From: Nageia nagi
Taxonomy: Eukaryota > Pinophyta
DNA: 64,000 bases
Direction: 5' to 3'
NCBI GenBank assembly: GCA_050084985.1
Contig: JBITNC010000001.1
Span: forward strand, 16,182,001-16,246,000
A program made the position numbers and the translations under genes. This document shows, piece by piece, positions 36,447 through 48,699 of this stretch. The notes below the pieces were generated by a model. That model was given only the letters and a program-made list of their open reading frames with translations, had not been told where the DNA came from and did not search any database. Every line of letters starts with the position of its first letter. Position 1 is the stretch's first letter.

Positions 36447-36456
36447 TAAGGGGGAG
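36447..36456 (+). other. Polypurine tract of element F
   Basis: The sequence taagggggag ends at the 3' LTR start and is standard for Copia. Its reverse complement (starting ctcccc) is found inside the 5' LTR at about 30528. Confidence 0.8.
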
Positions 36457-36953
36457 TGTTGGAATGTATAATGCATTATTGTAAAGGTTATTTAATAATA
36501 TTCTATGTAAGTTAACTAATAATTAAAGGTATCATTTTATACCTTAATTATTTAAGTGAATATGATAATGTAACTTGTCCTACATTGCATGTCATGAGCA
36601 TGCCCCTTGGGTAAAAGGATGTGCATGTCATGCTTTTCTACATTGGATAGAAAGGTGATTTAAAGATGGATTTTGGCCTATAAATAGAAGGATCCCTATT
36701 TTTTATCACACACCAATTTGTAGAGTAAATTTGTGCTATAGGATAGTGTTTAGGAGATGAGTTAGAAGAATTGTAAGAGGTTCATATTGTGAATGAGTGA
36801 GATCTAATTAGTGGATGTATTCTAGTTGGAGGAACAACTTACATATTGAGTTATTTTATTGAGATTTATTTGTGAGTTATTTATATGTGATTTGTGAGAT
36901 TACATGTGATCTTGGGTGTTTAGATTTATTTAGTTTATAGTTCAACTCTCTCA
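36457..36953 (+). repeat. 3' LTR of element F
   Basis: Starts TGTTGGAATG and ends ACTCTCTCA, directly followed by the tagta duplication. It is the reference copy for interpreting the rearranged 5' LTR. Confidence 0.9.
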
Positions 36954-36958
36954 TAGTA
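36954..36958 (+). repeat. Target-site duplication of element F (right)
   Basis: An exact repeat of tagta at 30366-30370. Confidence 0.9.
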
Positions 36959-39208
36959 GCACTTTGGAAAACCCCTATAAAGTCTTCAAAACAATTTGGG
37001 TTATTTTCATCTAATTAAATTACTTTTAGGATGTTGTTCAACACATTCATATGTTTGGGATATTGTTGTAATAATTCCCATAGGGAAATATTTAGTTGTG
37101 TGATTGTAAGTTATTGCTCCAACAAAGTTTGTATAGTCAAAAATACCCTTGGATACTGTATCTAAATCTAAACTCTAGTCTAAGGCAAAAGTTGTTGAAT
37201 TTGTACCTCCCTAGGAGGAGGATGGGATGCTTGATCATGACCTCTACTTGTTATTATTGTCACATTAACCATGTTACTATCATGAATCTCTATTATCTAA
37301 TATGTTGGGGGTGGTTCCATAACTCCCATAAACTCATAGTCTGGGGTTATATCATTGCCTCCCATAAAGAGAAATTCTGACTCTATATCATTCAAACGCA
37401 TAAACTCAGTATTCTACCTAGCATTGTAGTCATGGTTAATGTGTTTTGTTTCCTCTAAAGATATATGGTTGATATTAGTGTTGTGCCTAGATAATGGATC
37501 CTAGAAAATGTCTAAGTTTCTATTGGGTTGGGCCATTGGATTTGTCATAGATACTTATCCATTATCTATCAACATCTAGATAATGTTTCATAATTGAATA
37601 CATTTATTTGTTTCATATCATTTTTTTCAATGAAAAATGCAATACTCATTATCTTTATACCAATTTGGTCTTTCCCAATAGACCAACTATGCCTCTAGGA
37701 GCTTCTTTAAAATATCCTTGACATGCTTAGCCAAAGGAGTCTAATATTTATGTGGCCCTTGTTGTCAAGGTTTCCTAAGCCTATAATTATCCTAATCGGT
37801 ATTTGATCTAGGTATTTCTTATTCTTGGGGTTGTAAATATGGATTATCCCTAGGTGGTTGCAATGGAGCTAACTGAACCATTGGTTATTTTTTATGAACA
37901 TCATGTGACACTTGATTACTCTAAGGCTTTTGATATGAAGTACTTGGATTATTATTTTCATTTTCATAGTGCTTCGTATTGTTATTATTCTTATAGTACT
38001 TTGTATTGTTATTATTGTAATAGTTCATCTTATTATTAGTCACTTCTATTAACTTATCCTGAGATAGAGCATATTCAAAGGTATGATGTTTTTGAATCCT
38101 AAGAATAGAAGAAATGGGCTTATTACAACTTCTAACTTAACTAAATCATCCTGAGGGAGCATGTAATACATATTTGTAACTATGGCCCTCCATATAAACA
38201 TATAATTTGGTACTTACTCATCATCAACCTATGATAATTTTTCAAGATCTATCATATATGCCCTCTTACAAACATTGATGGCAAAGGGTTCAAGGCCAAC
38301 TACTCAAATGAATAGAAGCTATGTTGTGTAAGGTTGTTGTACCAATGTAATGCTTTCCCTACAAGCATCATTGAAAAGGTCCTAAGCATAAATACATAAT
38401 CATTACTAATGATATAGAAAGAGTACTTGAACTATAAAAAATGCTCTCTAGGGTCTTCCTTACTTCTAAAATTATCTATTTTTGAGATTTCAAATGTATA
38501 GGAGAACATCTTGGTTGGTATACTTGGATGGATTGGCTCATTGCAAATAGAAGTGTATGAAAACCTAGGGTTCCCATACTCATACTCAAGAATGGGAGAG
38601 TATTAAAACTATACAATGTGAGGTAATGATGGTGAGGGAACTCTCTTAGTAGCAAATTGAGCTTCCTAAAACTCCTAATATAAGTTCTAGACCATGGGGT
38701 CACTCGTGAACATCTTCTACTGAGTTATGAGTGGCTCTATACTATAGGTAGGAATGTGAGTGGAACTAGCTCAATGATGTGTTATGATATGCTCAAACCT
38801 ACATTATGGAACATAATATGGATCAACTTGTGAAGACTCGACCTAATGATATGGGACAAGTCACTCAAAACTAGATGAGGTAGATCTACATCATGAGACC
38901 TATAATGAATCTATATGTGAAGTCTTAGACCTGCAATACATCACATGATCTCTCCCCTCCAACTGAGAGGTGGACTTAAGAAAGGAAAACTTTTCTAGTT
39001 TCTAACCAAAAGAGAGTCGAGGTGATGAATGAACAAATTCATGTTGAGGTGAGTGGTGAGGTGCATTTGAATTACTATATGATACATGCAAATAAGGAAG
39101 AGGATTTGGTTGATTTACCTCATTGTTGTGTTCCTCTTCTTCAAGTGATCTATCTCTAAGATGACCTCTAGTCTCAACTATATGGACGAGATAAGGATTC
39201 TCATCCAT
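36959..39208 (-). pseudogene. Gag of Tat-like Gypsy element B
   Basis: Minus-strand frames beginning with MDENPYLVHIVETRGHLRDR (39208 downwards; an intact 68-residue piece, acidic and Asn/Pro-rich). The gag domain follows at about 38510-38030: YTFEISKIDNF, then KEDPREHF, FKYSFYIISNDYVFML and GKALHWYNNLTQHSFYSFE. This is closely similar to E's FTGNKDPKEHL..., ISNDEVLM and LEWYNNLPRHSIYSF. A Tat-type knuckle lies near 37665-37600 (YCIFH ... YETNKCIQL), with a stop and the GH lost. The start codon is plausible, since no gag-like sequence precedes it. Many stops show long decay. The protease continues at 30365 beyond element F. Confidence 0.8.
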
Positions 39209-40808
39209 GGTACATGTATGAATGTTATGAAAAGAAGAGGGGTAAATGGATTCATTTAAGAACCTTTAAATAAAATTTAAAGCATACAAGTAATGAAATA
39301 ATGCAAAAACTAATAAATCACAAAATAATAAGCCTAAAATTTTATTAAAATAAATATTATTTAATATGTATGCATGTAATGTCATAAAGCTTAAATGATA
39401 ATACCCACTTCAGAAGATAAATCTAAATGCTAAGATAGAAATGGTGATAGATAGCAAATTTTGTTTTTGTTTCTAATTGCTTGTTTGTTCAATTTGAATT
39501 AATATTTTTAGTGAGGGTTACTTTTAAAATGTATTTTTATATTCTGACACAACCTTTTTATGTTTCCCTAAAAATAATACTAGTCAAGTGTTAACAAGGT
39601 AAGGATTAATCTCTAGGGGTGTAGAATGTTATGCAAGGGTACTCAGATACCTCTATAAGAAGATATCCCAAATATAGTTGGGCTCCACTTTGATTTTCAA
39701 CTCCAAGTATGGGTTAGGCTATGGGAATAATGTCCACATGCCCTAGATACTCCTTAGGTATGTGATGGAATTTTAATGCAAGCAAAATGTATTCATGTCT
39801 ATGATGATATACAATGCACTTAAACCCTAAATTTGTATCTTTTTAAAATAAAAACAAAGCACTTCCACCCTAGTATAATAAAAAAGAAATGCTTTTGTTA
39901 CCTTTTTGAATGGAAAATAATATAAGGATAGTTATTGTTTGTATGCACAAAATAATGATCAAAGATACACCAAAAGCAACGAAACCCTTTTGTAAGATTT
40001 ATATTTTAAACATCAATGTAGATTCTAATATTTTAATTAATAATCCCACCCAATATGCAATGAAAATTCACTAAAAGAATGGTAATCCTAGAATGAAGAG
40101 AACAAGCAAACAATATATACCAGGAACTCAAAGAAATTCAAAGACTCGCTGATGCAAAAACATTCCTTCCCAATCCAAAATTGATGAGTGCAAGGTAGAT
40201 TACAAGACTCTACCATAAGAATATCAACTACAAGTATGAATATGGTAACATTGCAAGTTGTTAAGATGATTAGGAGTCATCTGGATGACCATAATGCACT
40301 CAAAGATAAAATTCAAATTTGGAAATAAATGCTAAAATTGAAATCCTGGATAAGGATGAAAGATGAGTCATGTGACAAGGACATCCAGTTTTACAAACCA
40401 AAATAGATAAAGGACTATTTTTGCTAATATTAATTTGGAAATAAATGAAAAACCATTGAAAATAGAGCTTTAAAATAAATATATATAGAATCATATTGAA
40501 CAAGGATGATTATAGGGTCTCTCAAATAATTGACAGGTCATCCTATAGGAGAGAGATTTATAGTCAAGGTCAGACTGCAGTGGGACAATTTGCTATGTAC
40601 TTAAAATGGGCCCTTAAAATTTTCAAATTAGGTTTTATTTGACCCCAGAAGGTTATGTTGTAAATTTCAACAAAAATCAATCACCAAAACTTCCAAAATG
40701 AGGAAAACATCCATAATTTGAAGTTCACAAAAATAAGGTAGAAAGGCTTAGAATATCCTCTTTTTCTTGTAAGCCTAGGACTAGTAGGGTCCCACTATTA
40801 TTTCTAAT
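39209..40808 (-). other. Leader-like DNA upstream of B gag
   Basis: AT-rich and without a recognised gene. It lies between B's gag start and the LTR at 40809-41953, so it may be B's untranslated leader if that LTR is B's 5' LTR. No primer-binding site was identified at the LTR edge. The short frame at 40300-40503 (minus) is not supported. Confidence 0.4.
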
Positions 40809-41953
40809 TGTAAATTATTCAAAACCCTTGCACCTCAACCACTCAAAATACCTATGAGGAATTTCAAGGATCTTGATATATTTCCATATAATTTTCCTAT
40901 GTGTGTATTTGAAAAAATTAAAAAGATAGATTTTAGAGTATGTCCTTTGATGTTCAATGTTACAAGAAGCTATTTAGACCTGAAAGGAAAGATAATATGT
41001 TATGGGAGGCTTCAAAACACAAGTCCTTGGGACCTTGTGACCATCAAAGTGGGGTGAAATCCCAACTCAACAAGTTTGTAAGTCTCCTTTTTTCCTCAAT
41101 CAAAAGGATGTTAGAAATGAATAATATGCCTATTATGCAAGTATGATACTCAAGAATAAACTACAGACAAAGCTTTAATGAGAAACCATGATAAACATAT
41201 GACAATAATGACAATGTATGATAAATAATGTTCAATATTTAAGTATGTGTAAAGCTTTATCTAAAATGATCAAATGATGCAAATTACAAAGGTTACAAGA
41301 CTAAAAAATATGGATCTAAAGCCATAAAGACTAATCAAATAATAAATATACTTAAACCCTAAGGTTTAGACCTTAAAGGTCAAACCCTAGGTATGAAAAC
41401 TAGCCAATGTATATCTATATGCCAAAAAATGATAAATACACAATATAAGAGAGGATACAAGTCTTCAATATGGATTTATTGAAGATCTAAAACCTACAAT
41501 AACTCATGAAACCAAAGATCAATATCATAAGCTCTCTAAATACCAAAAGATACCTCAATCCATGAAGAATGGAGAAGTAATTCCAAGGCATGAATATGGA
41601 GGCTCAAAGCTTGATGTAAACCCTTGAATATGATGTCACTTTCTTAGAATCACATGCAAACAAGTACAATAATTGCAAATCTCATGAAAAAGTGTCTAAC
41701 CTTGAAAAGTGAGTTTCAATTACTTTTATAGACATCAAAAAGGATCAACCAAATGACTAGATGACTTGTAGGATCATCAGAATGAATGGAATCAAAGTGT
41801 TAGAAATGACTTAAAGGATGAAACAACATCATTGAACCTACCATAAATGCTACATAACAAGTTAGATAGACATGATAATACATTATAGTATAAATTCTAG
41901 TAAAACATTATTTTCAAGGTAAAATATGATTTTAAGGATAGTTATAATTATCA
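40809..41953 (-). repeat. Second LTR of family A, inverted relative to 216-1355
   Basis: The reverse complement matches 216-1355 almost end to end. On the plus strand it starts tgtaaattattc and ends near ttatca; the outer edge next to 41953 has a small insertion or mutated TG, so that boundary is uncertain by about 10 bp. A TATA-like tataaaag lies at about 41722-41731 (minus). I found no matching target-site duplication. It may be the 5' LTR of element B or a solo LTR. Confidence 0.75.
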
Positions 41954-41960
41954 TTGGTGT

Positions 41961-42745
41961 TTGTTGTATAGAAGGTCATTTGATGCCTCACCCATCATGA
42001 AACTGAAACAACTCTTGAGCAAGCACATGAGGGGTTATGTGGAGTATATTTCTTTGCTAAGTCATCATATACAAAATTTTTACATATTGGATACTATTGT
42101 CTATCCATGGAAAAATATTGCAAGGATAATGGTAAATATTATTTACAATATCATAAATAGTCCAATTTTGAGAGGATTCCATCATAAGAACTCAATCCCA
42201 CAGTTGCACCATGGCCATTTGTCAATTTGCAACATTAATTTAATTGGCATGATCAATCCACATTCTAAAGAGGGACATAAATTAATCATCATATCCATGA
42301 AATTAACCACCAAATGGGTAGAATTTGTACCAATAAAGATTGTTATACAAGAAAATATCATCAATTTCTTCATTGAAAATATCATCACAATATTTGGTGT
42401 ACCACAACAATTGATCATGGATAATGATCCAAAATTCAAAGGTAAGTAAATGAAGGCTTTATGTACAAAGTTTTATATTACTCAAAGGTTTTCTTCTATT
42501 TATTATCATTATATAATGTTCAAGTTGCAGCTTCTAATAATACCATTAGATAATTTTCTCAAATACATGGAATAGATATAAGAGACATTGGCATGAGAAA
42601 CTGCCATATGCACTATGGGCATATACAACCAGTATTAGAACTACTATTGGGGCAACACCATTTTCTTTAGTTTATGATAATGATTTTGTTGTACCACTTG
42701 AATTAGATATTCCATCACTAATTAGAAGTATAATATTACTTTCAT
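41961..42745 (+). pseudogene. Integrase remnant of plus-strand Gypsy element C
   Basis: The plus strand starts with MLYRRSFDASPIMKL, the 'LYRRSFDG.LLRCL' opening of Tat-like integrases. It continues with GMINPHSKEGHKLIIISMKL and TKWVEFVPIK (the first catalytic Asp appears lost: ISMKLTTKW for the usual AxDYFTKW), then IFGVPQQLIMDNDPKFKGK (second Asp retained), up to 42449. After a frame break, WHEKLPYALWAYTTSIRTTI then GATPFSLVYDNDF follow (about 42585-42690). It is cut off exactly at its left edge by the LTR at 40809-41953. No other domain of this element was found. Confidence 0.8.
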
Positions 42746-43300
42746 TGATTATAAATAAAATCTTTACATACATATATAGGACTTGGACAATCCTAAATAT
42801 AAACTCAACTAAAAGTAGACTCAAGTTGGATAATCACAACTTGTTAAAATCTAATGTAAAAATCTAACTAAAATCTATAAAAATATATTCACATGAAATA
42901 AATAAACTAGGAAAAAAATAGTCAAAATAGCAACTCCTAAATTTAAACTAAGACTAAAAAATGACAACCTGCACATGTTAAATTTAGGCATGTAGAGACT
43001 AGACAATTTGTAAGAAATGACCAATATGATGATCAAATATTTAACAAAGGTAGGAATGTGTATACTTAGTGGAAAGGTATCATTGAGTACAATCCAATGC
43101 AAAATTAATTAGCTTAATTATATTTCTCTAAAAATATATTATGTATTCTCAAAAATTATTAGTTTGAGCAAGTCTAGTTGATAGATAATTGGTTTGATCT
43201 TCAACTTTCAATAGTATTCAATTGATATCAGTTCCAAAATTATCCCCCTTGATGTTTAAGGGACACTTTCAAGATTCTAGAAGAATGAAAAATTTGTAAG
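42746..43300. other. AT-rich non-coding stretch
   Basis: Follows the integrase of C and probably holds the rest of that element. On the minus strand, sequence near 43255-43235 (catcaagggggataa) looks like a Copia polypurine tract, followed by tgatatcaattg, but no LTR pair could be built. No gene is supported. Confidence 0.3.
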
Positions 43301-43349
43301 AAACTTAATTTTTTTATTTCCCCTAATCTTTCAATAAGAAATCAAAGAA

Positions 43350-44927
43350 TCAAAAATATTCACATTGGCACTCCTTCCACCTTTGGTGTGGTATCTTCTC
43401 CATATTTGATGCTGCTCCTTCTTGCAAATAAATGAGGGCCTTCTTTTTAGGAGCTACTCCCCCTTCATCAAAAACTTCCTGTATTGATATAGTACCAACA
43501 ACAATGGTTTTGATAAACCATTCTTGCTCATATTTTCTTACATTTGTACACCTTTCTTCCAAGTGATATTTTTACAATAATTAATCATCTCAACATTATG
43601 ATTAAACCATAAAATTATTCACATCCTCCACACAATAAATCAACATAAATATGGCTATATAATGATCAATTACATATGCAACCAAGTGTTTCTCCTCACA
43701 TAAAGTTTCACTCTTTGTTACAATACATGAATCCTCCCAAGGAATAATAAACACATCATTTGATTCCAACTACCCTAAGCTTACAAACTTTGTCTTCACT
43801 CCAAGAAGAATCTTATGAGATAATCATAAAATATGATTTTGCTTTGTAATATGCCTTGGAAACATATTTTCCATCTTCTTTAATAGTAGTCTTAGAACTA
43901 TCTACAAAACCTCTAATCAAATCATTAGTATACAAATCAAATAGCAAGTATTTATCACCTCCAATGATGATCTCTTGAGTAGATGTCCATCTTCTTTCTT
44001 TTGTTGTTGCTTCATAAGCAACCATCTGCAAGATACCTCAATTATACCTCTTCACATAATGTTGTCTTTTCAATACAATTCTTAGTCACTCCATGTGAGT
44101 GAATTTCATCTTTATCTATTAATGGTTCCATTTCCATAACAACATAAAACTCATAATGAATATCTCACCATTTACTATCTCCCCCTTGATATTTTTTGCA
44201 TACAACATATCTGTCACTCTTAATGAGTGATCTTCACAATTAATCATGAAACTTATAATCTTCATATTATCTTCATTAATCTTTTCATGTGGATCAACAT
44301 CCCATGTAACATGATCATTATCAATATTCACTCCATATAAGTGAGTTTCACAATTTGCATCCACTCCGTGTGAGTGTTCTTTAAGCAAGTAACACTCCAT
44401 CATAATTATTTCTCCTTTCCTTTCACTTTTCTTTCCCTTTAGAGGAACTCTAACATCTTTTTCCTCCCTTTGGAGAAGATCTTCATTTTCTCTTTCAAGA
44501 GAGCACACATCCATTCTAAGTGAATGTTATTCATCATAATTGAGCCAACAATTCTCCTCCATGATAATGATTTGTGATCTAGGATATGAATCCATAAAAT
44601 TTTGGAATGGTATCTCCTCCACAAGACACTCTTCATTATATGCTTCCTCCATAAGAAAGCCCTCAATATATGCATCCTCCATGAGACATGTTTAACCCTC
44701 CTCATCTTGATGGTATTTATCCACTTTGGAGTGGTATTAAGACAAGAAATCATTCTTGTAGAATGATGATATAATACTTTAGTGTGGATGACATTCTGAT
44801 AGTATTTTGGATAAGGATAAATCATAAAAAAATATCTCTTATGAAGGTAAAATATTCCAAAAAGGTTTTCATGCATATACTCATTGGAAAGGTATATTTT
44901 ATGATCATCCAATTTAAAAAGAATCAA
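43350..44927 (-). pseudogene. Unidentified once-coding stretch (minus)
   Basis: Several adjacent minus-strand open pieces (43350-43562, 43813-44031, 44119-44514, 44439-44927) read as one interrupted protein of roughly 450-500 residues. The composition is acidic with many Glu, Asp, Asn and Tyr. Pieces include DDHVTWDVDPHEKINEDN-like sequence (NIDNDHVTWDVDPHEKINED, about 44310-44255), KYLLFDLYTNDLIRGFVDSS (about 43950-43890) and MEERCTNVRKYEQEWFIKTI (43562 downwards). I know no family for it. A polypurine-like tract lies just downstream (about 43250), so it may belong to a decayed retroelement. Frames shift between pieces. Confidence 0.35.
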
Positions 44928-44935
44928 CTCAATTG

Positions 44936-44984
44936 AATATATATAATATATATATATATATTATATATATATATAATATATCAA
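44936..44984. repeat. Self-complementary (AT)n block
   Basis: Alternating at/ta runs with reversals (atataatatat ... atattatatat), able to form a hairpin. Confidence 0.85.
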
Positions 44985-45813
44985 AATTTATTGCTTCTCA
45001 AATATGATCGATCTATTTTTATGAGAAGTTCAGAATATGGAAACCCCACAAGACCATGAGAAAAATGCTCCAAACAACACCCAAGCATGAGAATTTATAA
45101 AATCCTCATTCTAATGATATTTAATCTTAATTATAAATGATCTATTTTGGATCAAAGATATCAATAAAATTTGTAGTGTATAATTGTCTATTCAAATTGA
45201 ATACTATTTAAGAAATAAGTTTAAATAATTTATTTCTAATTCTAATTTTCACATAATTATGTGAAATTGAAAAATAGATTTTTTGATCCAAATGAAGAGG
45301 GTATCCATCCCATGATGAATGATTAGGTCAGGAGAGCAGGATGGCTGCATGGATCACATAACAAAACCATAGGTAGGTAGGCTAATTGGGTTACCTATGG
45401 TCACCATAGTCCATTAGGCTAGGGTTTTTGAGTATCAAAGGACCCAAGTTGGGCACTTGTTGGACATAACATGGTGTATTAAATAGGTTCAAGTTGTTGG
45501 TCATCCTAAAGCTCATACAAGGTGTATTCAACATACTTTGACACATATAATGAGCTTAGGGGAAAATTATATGTATTATGTAAGACACACACACTAGAGG
45601 GTGATGCCTTAGGTGTGGTTCAACTATTGGGAGAGCCTTCAGGTAAGGTTTGTGAGCTCACAATCATATGGTCACATATGTTAGCATGAGGGAATAGTTT
45701 GTATGGGAAACCAAGTCATGTATATAAGGGTAGATCATGTTGCTAAGTCCCATGTTAGATAAAATCTTAGTTAGGTCATTCCATGAAGGATGGTACTTGC
45801 TAGGTCTATCATA

Positions 45814-45855
45814 TTGTGTGTGTGTGTGTGTGTGTGTGGTTGTGTGTGTGTGTGT
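45814..45855 (+). repeat. (TG)n microsatellite
   Basis: About 20 TG units with one interruption (ggttg). The Thr-His repeats in a minus-strand open frame here are an artefact. Confidence 0.95.
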
Positions 45856-47229
45856 ATCTTTGGACAAATTTTGATAGGTTTATAAACTAGTTACATCTAA
45901 AGTATATTAAAAGGAATCATATCATATATTGTATTTCATTATTAGTTGAACTTGTATATTTTTATCTAATGAAAATGACCACTTTGAAACATAAAATTTT
46001 ATGATTTCTTGTATATATTATCTTAACCTTTTAAACATGTATTTATATACATACTACTTGAATTAATCAACATCCTTACTCAATGATTTAATATAACCTT
46101 TTAATTTAATAGCTTTGTGATAAATCATGCTTATTGACACATATAAATAATATAACTTGTTCATCATCATATACCTTTATATCTTTGAGCACTTCCTCCT
46201 TATGACTAGATTACAATTCTTTGTATTTTACATCCTTATGATTCATTATAAAGAGTTTCTTTTGTTCATAAACATATCATTTATGGAAATTCTCTTTGAA
46301 TTTGTTACATAAATCACTTTTTCTTTTCTCTTCCCATGTTTTTTTTATAATTTCTTACTTGAGAGTATCATGTTCCATAGTTATTTTGAAACTTAATATT
46401 GATTTCAATCTTTTAACTAAATGCATTACCTCTCTTAACAATTGAGGATCTTAAACTTCTATTTCTTCTCTAATACCATCACAACCACCTTAAGAGTTAC
46501 ATTCATTGTAAAATTTAGGATACTAATAAATTCATTATAAAAGTATTTTGTTAATTCTTTCTGCTTCAAGTTCATGTGTAAAAGAAGAAAAATCCTCATC
46601 ACCAATTCTTTATATAAACATCATCTTAAATTTCAAGCATTTAAGTTCAATATCTCTCACTCATAACTCAAACAAAAATCAATTCCATATTGTCCTATCT
46701 AATTATAATGTTATTACATAAACCTTATATTGGTTTTTTATATTATGTAATCTTAAAATTCCTTCCATTTTATTGATCTAATCTTGTATATATATATGAA
46801 ATTCATTACGTCAAGTTTTCAAGGCTTTGCATTCTTAGGATATGTAATTAAATCTAATATTCTAAAAATGTTGACTAATATGTAAATCATAATCAATATC
46901 TTCATATGTTTAGTATTTGTTTCTTCTTTTTCTAGCTTGTTTTGGTATATTCATTCATATCTACTTACCACTCTCAATATTGGGGGTCCCAATGACTTTC
47001 ATCAAGCTCTCATTTAAAATATTCTTCCTTGTTATCAATTCATTAACTATGTATTATATCTATGAAATTTTTATTTGAATATTTTCAAACTTGCCCTTCA
47101 TTAATTGCATAAATTTTACTTATTGAATCTTTTAAAAAAGTAACCCTCCCCATGATGAGTTGTTTTTTTTTTCAAATCGTATTTGTTTCTTACCATGAAT
47201 TTTTCTTTATTAATATTTGTACAAGGTTT

Positions 47230-47555
47230 ACTCAAACAAAGATCTTAATCTTAAGTATTTTATATGTGAACATGTCTTCCTTCTTCTCATGTTCAAGTAG
47301 ATTTTATTATTGTACAACATCATAATATTCCATTATCTACCAATCATAATATTCCATTATCTTTACCAAAAAAAGTCCATTTGATATGAAATTTTAACTA
47401 CAATCTTATAGACACTAATAACAACTTCTCTTGAAACATGAAAAAAGTCTTTGAGATTGACTTTAATGTGAAACCCTAATTTGATAATAACTTAGTTATT
47501 TTATATTTAATTTTAATAAAATTTTAGCTCTTACTTATTCAATGTGTGCTTGATG
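47230..47555. repeat. Duplicated segment, copy 1 (left part)
   Basis: Together with 52684-52762 this forms one copy of a segment whose second copy is about 52763-53190. Shared phrases include 'ccaatcataatatt.cattatctttgcca', 'gacactaataa.aacttttcttgaaa' and 'aatgtgaaaccctaattttataa'. Element G was inserted into this copy. Confidence 0.7.
47551..47555 (+). repeat. Target-site duplication of element G (left)
   Basis: The sequence tgatg directly precedes the LTR and recurs at 52679-52683. Confidence 0.85.
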
Positions 47556-48686
47556 TGTAACATCCTCTTTTGGCAAAGATAATTAATTGTGGAATCCTAA
47601 GGATTATCTCTTTGTAAATATTTATTTATGTATTTGTTGTTAGTCCTTGGGATAGAAATAATAATGGTCCATTGGACCCCACTATGAGCACCAAGAGGGA
47701 AATTTTCCTCCCAAGCATAGGCTAGCATATTTAAATTTTATTTTATATACTTGGAGATCCTAAGAATTGATTATGGGAATCCCAAGGCCTTGTATGGACA
47801 TGAAAATAGGATCTAGGCACATGTATGATTCCTAGGAACCCAATACATGACATGGGGGGACTTCTAGGACCCCAATGTTGGACTTGGAGGCATCCCATCA
47901 TCCTTGAAGACCCATGTCACACCTTGGGGAGGCTCTAAACCCTATGCATGAGCATTTATGATATGTTTGAGGCATTTTAGGGTCTTTAGGAGTCTAACAT
48001 TAGATTAGGGAGGAATTAATGATTTTGAGGTGATAATCTAGATCCATATTTGAGCTATTAGAGCACCATTACATGGATATGTTGAATTTTAGATTATCTC
48101 TTCTTTTGTTTAGAAGGCATAAGTCTTGATGCAATGTCAAGGAACCTTACCCTAGGTGTAGCATCTAGGAGAGTTAGCAAGCTAAGGGATATTTCTAATT
48201 TACGACTAAGATGCAGCATCTTAATCTAGTCGGTGGTATTTCAAGGTTGCAGTCCTAACATTCAATTTATTTCCAAGATTTGGAGAGAGTTCCTTTAGTG
48301 GAAAGATTTAGATCTTGAGGGAGTGTAGTTTTCCCATCCATTATTCTAATAGTGATCATATTTGCATGTGTATGTGCCTTAGTTGGCTCCTTGGAGGCCA
48401 ACATTGAGCCCTTGGGTAGGTTTGAGGCTTATAATCACTCTTCATTACTTAATTTAATCAATGGCACATTTATCTCTATAATTTATCTCATTTTGTTATC
48501 TATTTGCAAGTATCTTGCCTCTAGAAGCTTGACATCAAGTTTATGGATGTGTATGAGTTATATTTGGTATCCCTAAGTGAGATGTTGGTATTCAAGAATG
48601 TGTAATTAATTTTTTAAGTATTTTATTTGGTATATTTGGTTATTAATTTGCATATTTTAGTCTTGAAAAATATTTGAAATATTACA
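47556..48686 (+). repeat. 5' LTR of element G
   Basis: Starts TGTAACATCC and ends ATATTACA, and matches 51525-52678 over its length. It contains two 30-bp-like units ('catgggggga..tctaggacccc' and 'ttggacttggaggcatccca', about 47850-47900) of the same kind as the array at 50770-51128. Confidence 0.95.
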
Positions 48687-48687
48687 G

Positions 48688-48699
48688 TGGTATCAGAGC
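48688..48699 (+). other. Primer-binding site of element G (tRNA-iMet)
   Basis: The sequence tggtatcagagc, one base after the LTR, is the usual initiator-Met site for chromoviruses and Copia elements. Confidence 0.9.

Larger units (their letters stand above)
30371..36953 (+). mobile_element. Element F: RT-less Copia element with rearranged 5' LTR
   Basis: A 6.6-kb plus-strand Ty1/Copia element with a perfect TSD (tagta), an initiator-Met primer site, a polypurine tract and LTRs of 434 bp (5', rearranged) and 497 bp (3'). Internal order: a 3-kb leader, gag (from about 33796), zinc knuckle, protease, integrase and the conserved post-integrase segment (to about 36000). After that only some 450 bp remain before the polypurine tract, so RT and RNase H are missing. 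Many stops disrupt the frames. It is inserted in element B between gag and protease. Confidence 0.9.
44928..47229. other. AT-rich non-coding stretch with microsatellites
   Basis: Contains a self-complementary (AT)n block at 44936-44984 and a (TG)n microsatellite at 45814-45855. No gene, LTR or terminal repeat was recognised. The pieces near 46400-47200 look like heavily decayed coding or repeat DNA but could not be assigned. Confidence 0.4.

Noticed and set aside
43235-43260. Copia 3' end with polypurine tract and adjacent LTR
   Set aside because: The tract looks right on the minus strand but no second LTR copy was found anywhere in the window.
45664-45867. Thr-His repeat protein
   Set aside because: A translation of the (TG)n microsatellite.
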